The position numbers and the translations under genes were made by a program. Positions 31,116 to 39,661 of a stretch of DNA of 64,000 nt are shown here, one piece after another. Source of the stretch: Prochlorococcus sp. AG-402-G22 (GTDB taxonomy: Bacteria > Cyanobacteriota > Cyanobacteriia > PCC-6307 > Cyanobiaceae); NCBI GenBank assembly GCA_003217035.1, contig QCHV01000006.1, positions 1 through 64,000 on the forward strand. The letters are read 5' to 3'. Under the pieces are notes generated by a model, which was given only the letters and a program-made list of their open reading frames with translations, was not told the DNA's origin and searched no databases. How positions within the stretch are numbered: the first letter of the stretch is position 1; every line of letters starts with the position of its first letter.

Positions 31116-32477
31116 ATGGCAAAGTTTGAAGCCCATCTTAAATGCTCTTTTTGTGGCAAGTCCCAAGAGCAAGTTAGGAAATTAATCGCAGGTCCAGGTG
31201 TATATATCTGTGATGAATGTATTGATCTTTGCAATGAGATTTTAGATGAAGAGCTCATAGAGACTCAAGGGAAAAACAAAGAAACGAATAACGCCTCAAA
31301 TAAAAATCAAGCAGTAACCGCAAGTAAAACTACACCAGCCCCTACTTTGGCGACCATACCAAAGCCAGTAGAGATAAAAGATTTCTTAGATAAGCAGGTC
31401 GTTGGACAAGAAATAGCCAAAAAAATTCTTTCAGTGGCGGTCTACAACCATTACAAAAGACTTGCTTGGCAGGGGGATAACAAAGGTGAGATTGATCTCA
31501 CTGCAACCAAATTGCATAAATCAAATATTCTTTTAATTGGCCCTACCGGAAGTGGGAAAACGCTTCTAGCTCAAACACTTGCTGAACTTCTTGATGTTCC
31601 ATTCGCAGTGGCTGATGCAACTACACTTACAGAAGCTGGATATGTAGGCGAAGATGTCGAAAATATCCTCCTTCGACTTTTGCAGAAAGCAGATATGGAT
31701 ATTGAGCTTGCACAAAGAGGAATTATATACATTGATGAAATAGATAAGATTGCAAGAAAAAGCGAAAATCCATCAATTACTAGAGATGTATCTGGAGAAG
31801 GGGTTCAACAAGCTTTATTAAAGATGCTCGAAGGAACTGTTGCCAATGTTCCACCCCAAGGAGGTAGAAAGCATCCATACCACGACTGTATTCAAATAGA
31901 TACAAGTCAAATTCTGTTCATTTGTGGAGGTGCATTTGTCGGATTAGAAGATATTGTTCAAAAAAGGATGGGGCGCAATTCTATAGGCTTTATGCCAACA
32001 GAAGCTAGTGGACAATCGCAAATCAATAGAGAAAAAGATCTCAATCAAATTATTAATAACTTAGAGCCAGATGATTTAATTCGCTATGGTCTTATCCCAG
32101 AATTTATTGGAAGGATGCCGGTTACAGCAGTTCTAGAACCTTTAGATTCAAAAGCACTTGAAGCAATTTTGAAAGAGCCTAGAGATGCAATAATCAAACA
32201 ATTCAGAACTTTAATGAGTATGGATAATGTAAAACTAGAATTTGAAAAAGCAGCTATTACAGCAATTGCAAATGAAGCGTTTAGACGGAAAACTGGAGCC
32301 AGAGCTTTGAGAGGGATTGTAGAAGAGTTAATGGTAGATCTGATGTATAAACTTCCTTCAGAAAAAAATATCAATAACTTTACAGTTACACAAAAAATGG
32401 TAGATGAAATCATTACCGGTGGAAAAGTAGTTAAACTTCCTTCAAAGAAAGGGAGAGATCAGAAAGAATCTGCGTAA
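31116..32477 (+). CDS. clpX: ATP-dependent Clp protease ATP-binding subunit ClpX
   Basis: ClpX is the AAA+ unfoldase of ClpXP. The 453-residue protein begins with the zinc-binding domain ([14 protein letters not shown] and [12 protein letters not shown] supply four Cys). After a Thr/Pro-rich linker comes the AAA+ module with Walker [15 protein letters not shown], the pore loop GYVGEDVE, Walker [14 protein letters not shown], sensor 1 and the arginine-finger region, and [11 protein letters not shown]. The sensor 2 motif is [13 protein letters not shown]. The ClpP-docking I/L-G-F loop is visible as SIGF. It precedes dnaX by 18 bases. Confidence 0.98.
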   Translation: MAKFEAHLKCSFCGKSQEQVRKLIAGPGVYICDECIDLCNEILDEELIETQGKNKETNNASNKNQAVTASKTTPAPTLATIPKPVEIKDFLDKQVVGQEIAKKILSVAVYNHYKRLAWQGDNKGEIDLTATKLHKSNILLIGPTGSGKTLLAQTLAELLDVPFAVADATTLTEAGYVGEDVENILLRLLQKADMDIELAQRGIIYIDEIDKIARKSENPSITRDVSGEGVQQALLKMLEGTVANVPPQGGRKHPYHDCIQIDTSQILFICGGAFVGLEDIVQKRMGRNSIGFMPTEASGQSQINREKDLNQIINNLEPDDLIRYGLIPEFIGRMPVTAVLEPLDSKALEAILKEPRDAIIKQFRTLMSMDNVKLEFEKAAITAIANEAFRRKTGARALRGIVEELMVDLMYKLPSEKNINNFTVTQKMVDEIITGGKVVKLPSKKGRDQKESA

Positions 32478-32495
32478 TACAACATTTGGCGGAGC

Positions 32496-34250
32496 ATGAA
32501 CACAAACTATTTACCGCTGCATAACAAATATCGGCCTAAACGTTTTGATGATTTAGTTGGTCAAGAAGCTATAGCAACTACACTTAAACAAGCCTTAATT
32601 ACGAATCGAATAGCACCGGCATATCTGTTTTGCGGTCCACGAGGTACTGGGAAAACTTCTAGTGCACGCATCCTTGCAAGATCTCTTAATTGCCAAAACG
32701 CAAAACAAGCGACTGTCGAACCATGCGGAGAATGCAATTTATGTAAAACAATTTCAAATGGAAATGCTCTTGATGTAATAGAAATAGATGCTGCTTCAAA
32801 CACTGGCGTAGACAATATTAGAGACATAATTGAAAAATCTAAATTTGCCCCAGTTCAAGCAAGATGGAAAGTTTATGTAATCGATGAATGCCATATGCTA
32901 TCTACAGCAGCATTTAATGCTCTATTAAAAACACTAGAAGAGCCACCAGCGAAGGTTGTCTTCATCTTGGCTACAACAGATCCACAACGTCTATTACCAA
33001 CAATTATTAGCAGATGTCAAAGATTTGACTTTAAACATATTGCACTTTTAGATTTACTAAAACACCTGAAATTAATTGCAAAAACTGAAAAGATTAATAT
33101 TGACGAAGAGGCGTTATTACTAATTGCGAAACGTTCGCAAGGTGGTTTAAGAGATGCCCAAAGCATGCTCGACCAACTAAGCCTACTTCCACAACCTATT
33201 CAATTAGAATCTGTATGGGAGCTGCTTGGTGAAGTTTCAGAGAAAAAACTACTAGAGATAACTTCATCTATAGCAAATAAAGAACCAATTAATTTACTAA
33301 AACTATGTAGAGAAAGTCTTGATGATGGGAGTGAACCAATGGCCATACTCCAAGGAGTAGTGGGCATCCTAAGAGACTTAATCATAAAAATTTCAATACC
33401 TCAGGAATATCAACTCTGTAGTATTTCCAAAGAATCACAGACACAACTAGCAGAAATTGCAAAGTTAGTTGAAAAAGAGAAGTTATTTCAATGGCAAGCT
33501 CAATTGAAGGGGACAGAATATCAGTTAAGAAACAGTTCTCAGCCTAGGTTATGGCTAGAAGTAATTCTTCTAGGACTGCTAGCAGAACCACCAACATTTA
33601 CTCCAAGGTCTAATCAAAAGAATAAGGAAATAAACTTGCTAGCTGATGATTATAGCAAAATAAAAAAACCCGATAAAAAGCTAGAAAAGAATGAAGTTAA
33701 TAGAGAGTCTTCACAAAATACGAACCAGATTAATACAGGTTTAAAGAAAGAAGAAGCTACTCCTGTGGCAGATGTTGATGACAATAAGCATGATCAAAAT
33801 AACAAAGATAATTCAGTTAATCTATCAGAAACATGGGAGAAAATACTAGCTCAAATTGAGTTGCCATCAACAAAAATGCTGCTATCACAGCAAGCAAAAT
33901 TAATACGATTATCTACACTACAAGCAGAAATTAGTGTTGCTGCTAATTGGCTTGGAATGATAGAAAGTAGAAAAAATATTTTAGAAAAAGCTATTAATCA
34001 GGTCGTAGGCGGAAGCAAGAAGTTGATTTTACATTCTCAAAATAAACCTATCAATAAGGAACCAGAGAAAGCAGATAATAATTTCCAAAACAAAAGTGAA
34101 ATCAAGTCAAGTGAAAAAATGAAAATAGAAGAAGTTCCATTAGCAAATGATAATATTGAAAATAATTATTTAAGGGAAGACAAAGCAAAGCAATTTGCCA
34201 ATTTCTTCAACGGTGAGATTATCAATGTAGAAGAAGAAGAAAAAAAATAA
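32496..34250 (+). CDS. dnaX: DNA polymerase III subunits gamma and tau
   Basis: DnaX is the ATPase motor of the clamp loader. The 584-residue protein has Walker A FCGPRGTGKTSSARILA, a zinc module (CGECNLCKTI with an upstream Cys), Walker B KVYVIDECHMLS, sensor 1, SRC at IISRCQRFDF, and the collar domain III ending near LGLLAEPPTF (about residue 368). A long hydrophilic, Lys/Asn-rich part follows with a short conserved block (WEKILAQIELPSTKMLLSQ). There is no intein, unlike Synechocystis dnaX. An A7 run at codons 389-391 lies just after domain III; shifted frames stop within two to five codons. It is 18 bases after clpX. Confidence 0.96.
   Translation: MNTNYLPLHNKYRPKRFDDLVGQEAIATTLKQALITNRIAPAYLFCGPRGTGKTSSARILARSLNCQNAKQATVEPCGECNLCKTISNGNALDVIEIDAASNTGVDNIRDIIEKSKFAPVQARWKVYVIDECHMLSTAAFNALLKTLEEPPAKVVFILATTDPQRLLPTIISRCQRFDFKHIALLDLLKHLKLIAKTEKINIDEEALLLIAKRSQGGLRDAQSMLDQLSLLPQPIQLESVWELLGEVSEKKLLEITSSIANKEPINLLKLCRESLDDGSEPMAILQGVVGILRDLIIKISIPQEYQLCSISKESQTQLAEIAKLVEKEKLFQWQAQLKGTEYQLRNSSQPRLWLEVILLGLLAEPPTFTPRSNQKNKEINLLADDYSKIKKPDKKLEKNEVNRESSQNTNQINTGLKKEEATPVADVDDNKHDQNNKDNSVNLSETWEKILAQIELPSTKMLLSQQAKLIRLSTLQAEISVAANWLGMIESRKNILEKAINQVVGGSKKLILHSQNKPINKEPEKADNNFQNKSEIKSSEKMKIEEVPLANDNIENNYLREDKAKQFANFFNGEIINVEEEEKK
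33662..33668 (+). promoter_or_regulatory. candidate dnaX slippage site (A7)
   Basis: Seven A residues in phase A AAA AAA (codons I389 last base, K390, K391) precede CCC GAT AAA AAG. A -1 shift reads ACC CGA TAA and would end the protein at residue 393. A +1 shift ends at a TAG five codons on (33682-33684). The predicted short product would be a gamma-like form holding domains I-III only. No strong downstream stem or nearby upstream Shine-Dalgarno stimulator is obvious. Confidence 0.35.
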
Positions 34251-34260
34251 TTGCGTTTAA

Positions 34261-35574
34261 CTATTCTCCACTATGGATTGTTTTAACCCAAACTAATTTC
34301 TTTGGCAAAGTCGCCATGCGAAATGAAACGAACGGAATAACAAAAAACCAATGAAATAAGTAAATAATAGAAATTAATAATCTTAAGAATCTTGGGGAAG
34401 GAATTGCTGGTCCCTCAACATCTCTTTTGCATCCCCTAAAATAGGCCACACCAGAAACACTAAATGCAACTAATGACAAGGGCCAGTATCTTGGAAAATT
34501 ATGCGATAGGGAAGAGCTAATTATATCTATAAAAGAAACTACTGGTAATAGGTATTGCAGCGAGAAAAAAGACGCTAAATCTAGCTTTTTAGTTAGGGTT
34601 AATTTATTAGAGATAAGAGAGGGCCAATAATCAAAAAATCTCTGAAGCCCTCCTTCAGCCCATCTATTTCTTTGACGCCATAAAGACGATAATGTAACAA
34701 CTGCTTCCTCCTGAATAGGTGGATTCCAGAGTAATCCAATATCAAAGCCTGAAGTTAATAATCTAAAGCTTAAGTCAAGATCATCTGTCACAGTATCTTC
34801 ATTAAAACCTCCGCATTTATCTAGCGCGTTTCTATTTAGTAGTTGTCCATTACCTCTTAGCTCAACGACACCTCCAGCAAATAATCTTCCCTGCTGAATA
34901 ACAGCATCCATAGCCATTTCCATAGATTGGCAAAGCGTCAAAAGATTATTACTAGAATTAACAACAGCTTTACGAAGTTGTACCGCAGACCATCCCAGTT
35001 TCTTAGTAAAAGGAAGAACCCTAAGCAAAATATCCTCATGGAACTGAGCATCTGCATCTAAAATCAGAATCCATTCTCCCTTCAATTGAGATAATGCATA
35101 ATTCAATGCTCCAGACTTACCACCTCCAGAAGACCTAGAACGATTTAAAACTTTTAGGGTTGGGAATGTCTCCTTTAATTTAGTTAATATAGTAGAAGTA
35201 TTATCTTTGCTTCCATCATTAATAATGACTGTTCTTAGTTTATCCTTTGGGTATCTTATTGCCATGAGTCTTTCAACTAATCTTTCAACAACATTTTCTT
35301 CATCTCTTGCAGAAACTAAAACATCTACACAAGGAAGAGAGTCATAACTACTTTCTGGAATCGCAACTAAATTTGAATCATCAAAGCGTTTATCTTGTTT
35401 ACGCAAAACAATGCCTAAACTATATGTTCCTAATAAAACAGCAAATATGATTGCGGGTAATAAACTATATCTCGGTGGAATCCAATTTGGTAGAAAAGCC
35501 AGAGCAACGCAAAAGATCAAGAACAAAAATGCCTTGCTTCGACGGTTTTCTCCATTTTCAGCTGCAAAGGCCAT
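34261..35574 (-). CDS. family 2 glycosyltransferase, membrane-bound
   Basis: This 437-residue protein has two N-terminal membrane segments, a GT2 catalytic domain and about four C-terminal membrane helices. The catalytic signature is complete for processive-type enzymes: VDVLVSARDEENVVERL, ILDADAQF (D-x-D), VTDDLDLSFRLL, and LWRQRNRWAEGG (Q-x-x-R-W). These are the D, D, D, QxxRW residues of cellulose- and hyaluronan-synthase-like enzymes. It could make a polysaccharide or glycosylate a lipid; acceptor and sugar are unknown. It is convergent with dnaX and follows the SpoIID-like gene on the same strand by 49 bases. Confidence 0.92.
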   Translation of the reverse strand: MAFAAENGENRRSKAFLFLIFCVALAFLPNWIPPRYSLLPAIIFAVLLGTYSLGIVLRKQDKRFDDSNLVAIPESSYDSLPCVDVLVSARDEENVVERLVERLMAIRYPKDKLRTVIINDGSKDNTSTILTKLKETFPTLKVLNRSRSSGGGKSGALNYALSQLKGEWILILDADAQFHEDILLRVLPFTKKLGWSAVQLRKAVVNSSNNLLTLCQSMEMAMDAVIQQGRLFAGGVVELRGNGQLLNRNALDKCGGFNEDTVTDDLDLSFRLLTSGFDIGLLWNPPIQEEAVVTLSSLWRQRNRWAEGGLQRFFDYWPSLISNKLTLTKKLDLASFFSLQYLLPVVSFIDIISSSLSHNFPRYWPLSLVAFSVSGVAYFRGCKRDVEGPAIPSPRFLRLLISIIYLFHWFFVIPFVSFRMATLPKKLVWVKTIHSGE

Positions 35575-35623
35575 GGAAATACCGCGATTTAATCTTGCTT
35601 GACTCTAAGACGTCTTTTCATTA

Positions 35624-37171
35624 CTACCTTAAAGATTCATATGTTGTTCCTGGGTAGTAATGTTTAAGAATCTGTTGAGTTGTCCACCCACGAAGAGCCA
35701 AGTCTATTGCACCGGCTTGTGATAATCCAGCTCCATGGCCAAAACCTCCTCCACTAAATTGCCAGCCACCTTCTTTTAATTCATTAATTACAAAAAGAGT
35801 ACTTGGCAAAATTGTCAAAATTCGTCTAATTGAGTCTCTTTTAAGGACAATTGGTGTTTGGTTTCTATTGCCAACAATTTTTAACGCAACAACCCTTCCA
35901 CTGGGACCTCTTTGAATAACACTTACAGATTTGGGGAGCCCAAAGTCTGACCTAACTGAAAGCAAAGCCTTTTGTAATTCCTCTGAAGAAACTTTTCTCT
36001 TCCACCTAAACAAATAATGATTATTTCCATACGCTCCATCTCTTTGAGATAAAAGCTTCTGAATCTCAGATCTATCACTCAGTGGAATAGAAAATTGCCG
36101 AGTCCATCTTTTGGATCCATCCAAATTAGTTTGCAAATATGGAACTGATTCAATAGCCCAAGCTTCACTTACTTCAGCCATTACTCCTCCATTAGTTGCA
36201 TGATAAACAGCACTAATGGGCTTCCCTTTCCAAGTCAGAATTTTACCCGCTGTTTTATCAATTGCCTTAGAAACTTCTATGGAGGCTTTCTCTGGATCTT
36301 TATAAACCTGACACTGAGTATTACTACATAAATGATAACCATCAACTTCAAAACGATTCGCATTGGCAAGAGCCCAGGTCCTAGCTAAAACAGCTTGCGA
36401 AGCCAAAGCAGATGCTGGTGCATTAGGGCCAATCTCGTGAGGAACTACACCAAGTAAATATTTTTCAAGCAAGACCTTTTCAATAAAAGTCCAAGAGCCA
36501 TATGCATCAGGCTGCAAAATAAAGGGACCTTTATATAAGCCTCCATTTAATCGAAGGCCATCAGGAGCATTGATTTCTATAGAACCTGCTAAAAGAAAAT
36601 TTCCATTATTTAATTTCAGAACTGGCTTAATTTGTGTAGAAACCTTTTCTTGGAATTGGATGACATTAATTTCCTTGGGAAGCTGAATCTCGTTTGGAAG
36701 CCAAACTTCCCAATCCAAAGGATGAGCAACAACTGCTTCTATGCCTTGATCTCGCAAAACAGTTGATATTCGATTTGCTGATTCAAAACTCGCAAATGGC
36801 CCGATTACTTGTCTTTCATGATTTCTAGTAGGCTGCAAAGGTTCTTTCTTCCATCCAATAGTTATTTCCGCAGACTTATGGACTAAGCCTGATGGATCCT
36901 TAAGAATTAATGGTCGTCTCCCACCGCTAATTAATTTAAAATCAGGTGACTGCAAATTATTTAAAATATCTCTACCAAGATATTGCTCTAATGCTACTAA
37001 TAAAAAACTATTAGAAAGAGATACCGGTTCTGGATAGGAAACCTCATAATGGGTTGATTGCTTTTCATTAGAATTCAATAAAGCATTAGCTCTATAAAAA
37101 GCAGGGGTTCCATAGGGCAAAAACAACAAACCCAATAAAATTGATACACGTGGGAATAAAGTCGTAATCAA
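35624..37171 (-). CDS. SpoIID/LytB-domain cell-wall protein
   Basis: This 515-residue exported protein has an N-terminal signal-like segment (VSILLGLLFLPYGTPAFY). A middle segment VIGPFASFESANRISTVL resembles a SPOR-type peptidoglycan-binding fold. The SpoIID domain follows: LLGVVPHEIGPNAPASALASQ, LARTWALANANRFEVDGYHLC, AVYHATNGGVMAEVSEAW, and GGGFGHGAGLSQAGAIDLA near the C-terminus. SpoIID proteins act as lytic transglycosylases on denuded glycan, and the catalytic-type Glu in PHEIG is present. The start is TTG at 37169-37171, as an in-frame stop lies just upstream. It precedes the glycosyltransferase on the same strand. Confidence 0.9.
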   Translation of the reverse strand: MITTLFPRVSILLGLLFLPYGTPAFYRANALLNSNEKQSTHYEVSYPEPVSLSNSFLLVALEQYLGRDILNNLQSPDFKLISGGRRPLILKDPSGLVHKSAEITIGWKKEPLQPTRNHERQVIGPFASFESANRISTVLRDQGIEAVVAHPLDWEVWLPNEIQLPKEINVIQFQEKVSTQIKPVLKLNNGNFLLAGSIEINAPDGLRLNGGLYKGPFILQPDAYGSWTFIEKVLLEKYLLGVVPHEIGPNAPASALASQAVLARTWALANANRFEVDGYHLCSNTQCQVYKDPEKASIEVSKAIDKTAGKILTWKGKPISAVYHATNGGVMAEVSEAWAIESVPYLQTNLDGSKRWTRQFSIPLSDRSEIQKLLSQRDGAYGNNHYLFRWKRKVSSEELQKALLSVRSDFGLPKSVSVIQRGPSGRVVALKIVGNRNQTPIVLKRDSIRRILTILPSTLFVINELKEGGWQFSGGGFGHGAGLSQAGAIDLALRGWTTQQILKHYYPGTTYESLR

Positions 37172-37200
37172 GATTTTAAAAATTCATTACCAAAATAAAT

Positions 37201-37218
37201 AAAGCCAAACTTGGCTTT
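37201..37218 (+). promoter_or_regulatory. rpmI-rplT leader hairpin
   Basis: A perfect 8-base inverted repeat, AAAGCCAA (37201-37208) and TTGGCTTT (37211-37218), lies 52 bases before the rpmI start and 29 bases beyond the divergent SpoIID-like start. It could fold in the 5' leader of the L35-L20 mRNA, where ribosomal-protein autoregulation is known in other bacteria. That role is inferred from position only. Confidence 0.4.
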
Positions 37219-37269
37219 GGGGGCTGTTAGGAAGTAGTCTATTGGATTGTATTTGTGTATTTGCCAGAG

Positions 37270-37467
37270 ATGCCTAAACTAAAAACTCGCAAGGCTGCTG
37301 CTAAGCGGTTTAAAGCTACTGGCACTGGCAAGTTTATGAGGCGTAGGGCCTTCCGCAATCATTTGCTCGACCATAAGAGCACAAAACTGAAACGACATCT
37401 AGCCACAAAGGCAGTTGTTGATGAACGTGATGCGGAAAACGTGAGTCTGATGCTTCCATATAGCTAA
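37270..37467 (+). CDS. rpmI: ribosomal protein bL35
   Basis: bL35 is a small, very basic 50S protein (65 residues). From the ATG at 37270 it reads [20 protein letters not shown], then [19 protein letters not shown] and [18 protein letters not shown], which is the family pattern almost throughout. An in-frame start 15 bases upstream would add MYLPE and is unlikely. It precedes rplT by 62 bases, the usual rpmI-rplT pair, but infC is not upstream here. Confidence 0.97.
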   Translation: MPKLKTRKAAAKRFKATGTGKFMRRRAFRNHLLDHKSTKLKRHLATKAVVDERDAENVSLMLPYS

Positions 37468-37529
37468 AAAACAACTCTGGATCAAAAATTTCATTTTCGA
37501 ACCATTCATCTCACTGATTATTTCCCCTC

Positions 37530-37877
37530 ATGTCACGTGTAAAAAGAGGCAATGTTGCCAGAAAAAGACGTAACAAAATTCTTCGGATAGCCCGAGGATA
37601 TCGAGGTGGTAATGGCAGACTTTTTCGTACTGCCAACCAACGTGTAATGAAAGCCTTATGCAACGCTTATAGGGATAGAAAGCGACGCAAAAGAGACTTT
37701 AGAAGATTATGGATTGCTCGTATTAATGCAGCTGCAAGGCTTAACGGTATGAGCTATAGCAAATTGATGGGCAATTTAAAACAAGCAGAAGTAAAAATCA
37801 ACAGGAAAATGTTAGCGCAACTTGCACTAATAGATCCGTCGAGTTTTACGAATGTTGTGACATCAGTTAAGAAATAA
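37530..37877 (+). CDS. rplT: ribosomal protein bL20
   Basis: bL20 is an early-assembly 50S protein that binds 23S rRNA with a long basic N-terminal helix. The 115-residue protein begins [19 protein letters not shown] and continues with [22 protein letters not shown] in separate conserved blocks, then [20 protein letters not shown] and [14 protein letters not shown]. The length is normal. In other bacteria bL20 represses the rpmI-rplT mRNA by binding its leader. It follows rpmI on the same strand. Confidence 0.98.
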   Translation: MSRVKRGNVARKRRNKILRIARGYRGGNGRLFRTANQRVMKALCNAYRDRKRRKRDFRRLWIARINAAARLNGMSYSKLMGNLKQAEVKINRKMLAQLALIDPSSFTNVVTSVKK

Positions 37878-37966
37878 ATATTGAAGTATTTAATAAATTA
37901 ATTCAAAATAATGGCCTAAAAAAAAAGCTACGTATATATTTATAGAATGGAAAAGTTACTTTAGAA

Positions 37967-38524
37967 ATGGAACTGTCTCTACCCCAAACATATCTTATAG
38001 GCTTAAGTGGCTTACTAGTAATAATTGCCATCTTAGTAGGTAGACAGGTACTTAAAGTGCGTAAGGATGAAATAGAGCTGATGAAGTTAGAAAAAAGTGG
38101 AAATAGCGAATCTACTGATGCTGCAAAGTTATATGAATTGGGCTCAGTTCAACTACGGAAAAGATTATATCCCCAGGCTGTAATGACACTCAAGAAGTCC
38201 CTAACTCTGCTAAAAGATGAGCCCAATGATGCAAAGGCAATAATTGAAAATGCTTTAGGTTTTGCCTTGGCTGCTCAAGATAAGTTCAAAGAAGCTATAA
38301 CACATTATCAAAAAGCGATTAGCTCAAAATCAGACTATCCAGTAGCACTAAATAATCTTGCATTTGCAAAGCAAAAGTTAATGGAAGAAGATGAGGCATT
38401 CCAACTATATCAATCTGTCTTAAAAATCGATCCAAAGAATAAAACAGCAAGAAAGCAAAGTGAAAAGATAAGTAAAAGAAAAGAAAAAACTTCCTCAAAT
38501 ATTATTTATAAGAAAGGTTTTTAA
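37967..38524 (+). CDS. membrane-anchored TPR protein
   Basis: This 185-residue protein has one N-terminal membrane helix (about residues 6-26: [18 protein letters not shown]) followed by a basic stretch, then about three tetratricopeptide repeats ([66 protein letters not shown]). The Lys-rich C-terminus is probably disordered. TPR proteins of this shape in cyanobacteria often scaffold membrane complexes such as photosystems, but nothing here fixes the partner. It is followed 22 bases later by thiG on the same strand. Confidence 0.85.
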   Translation: MELSLPQTYLIGLSGLLVIIAILVGRQVLKVRKDEIELMKLEKSGNSESTDAAKLYELGSVQLRKRLYPQAVMTLKKSLTLLKDEPNDAKAIIENALGFALAAQDKFKEAITHYQKAISSKSDYPVALNNLAFAKQKLMEEDEAFQLYQSVLKIDPKNKTARKQSEKISKRKEKTSSNIIYKKGF

Positions 38525-38546
38525 TTTATTTATTATTGAAAAATTT

Positions 38547-39368
38547 ATGGACAACTATTTAAACAATCTTTTAATAGGGGGAAAATCTTTCAATAGCAGG
38601 TTATTGACTGGAACTGGCAAGTATAAAAATCTAGCGCAAATGAATGAAAGTTTAGCCAATTCAAAATGTGAAATAGTAACAGTAGCAGTAAGAAGGGTTC
38701 AATCATTAGAAGCAGGTCACGAAGGTCTTATGCAAGGGATTAACTGGAAAAAATTGTGGATGCTACCTAATACAGCTGGATGTACAAATGCAGAAGAAGC
38801 AATAAGAGTTGCAAAGCTAGGAAGAGAACTAGCCAAACTATCTGGCCAAGAAGATAATAACTTCATCAAATTAGAAGTTATCCCAGACAAGATCTATTTG
38901 CTCCCTGATCCATTTGGAACTCTAAAAGCAGCAGAAGCACTAATTAAAGAGAATTTCGAAGTACTGCCTTATATCAATGCTGATCCACTATTAGCAAAAA
39001 GGCTTGAAGAAATTGGATGCGCAACCGTAATGCCCTTAGGTTCAGCGATAGGTTCTGCTCAAGGACTTCGCAATGAAAGCAATATTCAAATAATTATTGA
39101 AAATGCAAAGGTACCTGTAATTGTCGATGCTGGCATTGGAGTTCCTAGTCATGCTGCTCAAGCTATGGAGATGGGGGCAGATGCTGTCCTAATTAACAGT
39201 GCAATCGCTTTGTCTGGGAATGCCCCATTGATGGCAGATGCAATGTGTAAAGCAGTAGAAGCAGGCCGAAAAGCTTTTTTAGCAGGAAAACTAAAAGAAA
39301 GAGAATATGCAAGTGCGAGCTCCCCAAAAAGTGGAGTAATTGGATCTACACAATCGAAAATTCAGTAA
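38547..39368 (+). CDS. thiG: thiazole synthase ThiG
   Basis: ThiG makes the thiazole phosphate of thiamine from deoxyxylulose phosphate, ThiS thiocarboxylate and dehydroglycine. The 273-residue TIM-barrel protein shows [42 protein letters not shown], the Schiff-base Lys region FIKLEVIPD, and the phosphate-binding loops [16 protein letters not shown] and [16 protein letters not shown]. It has the Cys-rich-free C-terminal tail typical of ThiG. The upstream gene is a TPR protein and the next is the Psb34-like gene, so it is not in a thiamine operon here. Confidence 0.97.
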   Translation: MDNYLNNLLIGGKSFNSRLLTGTGKYKNLAQMNESLANSKCEIVTVAVRRVQSLEAGHEGLMQGINWKKLWMLPNTAGCTNAEEAIRVAKLGRELAKLSGQEDNNFIKLEVIPDKIYLLPDPFGTLKAAEALIKENFEVLPYINADPLLAKRLEEIGCATVMPLGSAIGSAQGLRNESNIQIIIENAKVPVIVDAGIGVPSHAAQAMEMGADAVLINSAIALSGNAPLMADAMCKAVEAGRKAFLAGKLKEREYASASSPKSGVIGSTQSKIQ

Positions 39369-39435
39369 AGCTAAGTAACAGAATTCATCACATCCTTCCT
39401 GAACTCCATATTCTCCGCCGAGAGGCACATGGAAA

Positions 39436-39603
39436 ATGACAGTTACTGAAGAAAGTGGCGGCCGGCTTAATGCTTTCGCAAAAGAGCCAGAAATTGAAGT
39501 AATTACTTCAAAAAGCTTTCCCTCAAATGATTCTCGGCAATTTATACTAATTGGAACAATACTTTTCATTGGTATTATTGGAGTTTATTGGATCATTAAG
39601 TGA
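39436..39603 (+). CDS. psb34: Psb34-like small thylakoid protein
   Basis: This 55-residue gene is short enough to be missed by length cut-offs. The N-terminal half has EESGGRLNAFAKEPEIEV, close to the G-G-R-L-N-x-F-A-x-E-P motif that I recall for Psb34 (Ssl1498 in Synechocystis). That protein binds CP47-containing PSII assembly intermediates and competes with high-light-inducible proteins. The C-terminal half is a single membrane helix (RQFILIGTILFIGIIGVYW). A purine-rich GAGAGG lies about 10 bases upstream of the ATG. It sits between thiG and sqdB on the same strand. Confidence 0.8.
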   Translation: MTVTEESGGRLNAFAKEPEIEVITSKSFPSNDSRQFILIGTILFIGIIGVYWIIK

Positions 39604-39661
39604 AACCCTTGTAGTAACTTTCTATGATGGACGCTTTTGATCTTTCCTACGGGAGTTTTGG

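Noticed and set aside
32084-32413. 109-residue minus-strand frame inside clpX
   Set aside because: It is antisense to the conserved clpX C-terminal region; open frames opposite conserved genes are common by chance.
39291-39569. 92-residue minus-strand frame between thiG and sqdB
   Set aside because: It runs antisense to the thiG end and to the Psb34-like gene, whose motif and membrane helix explain this stretch better.
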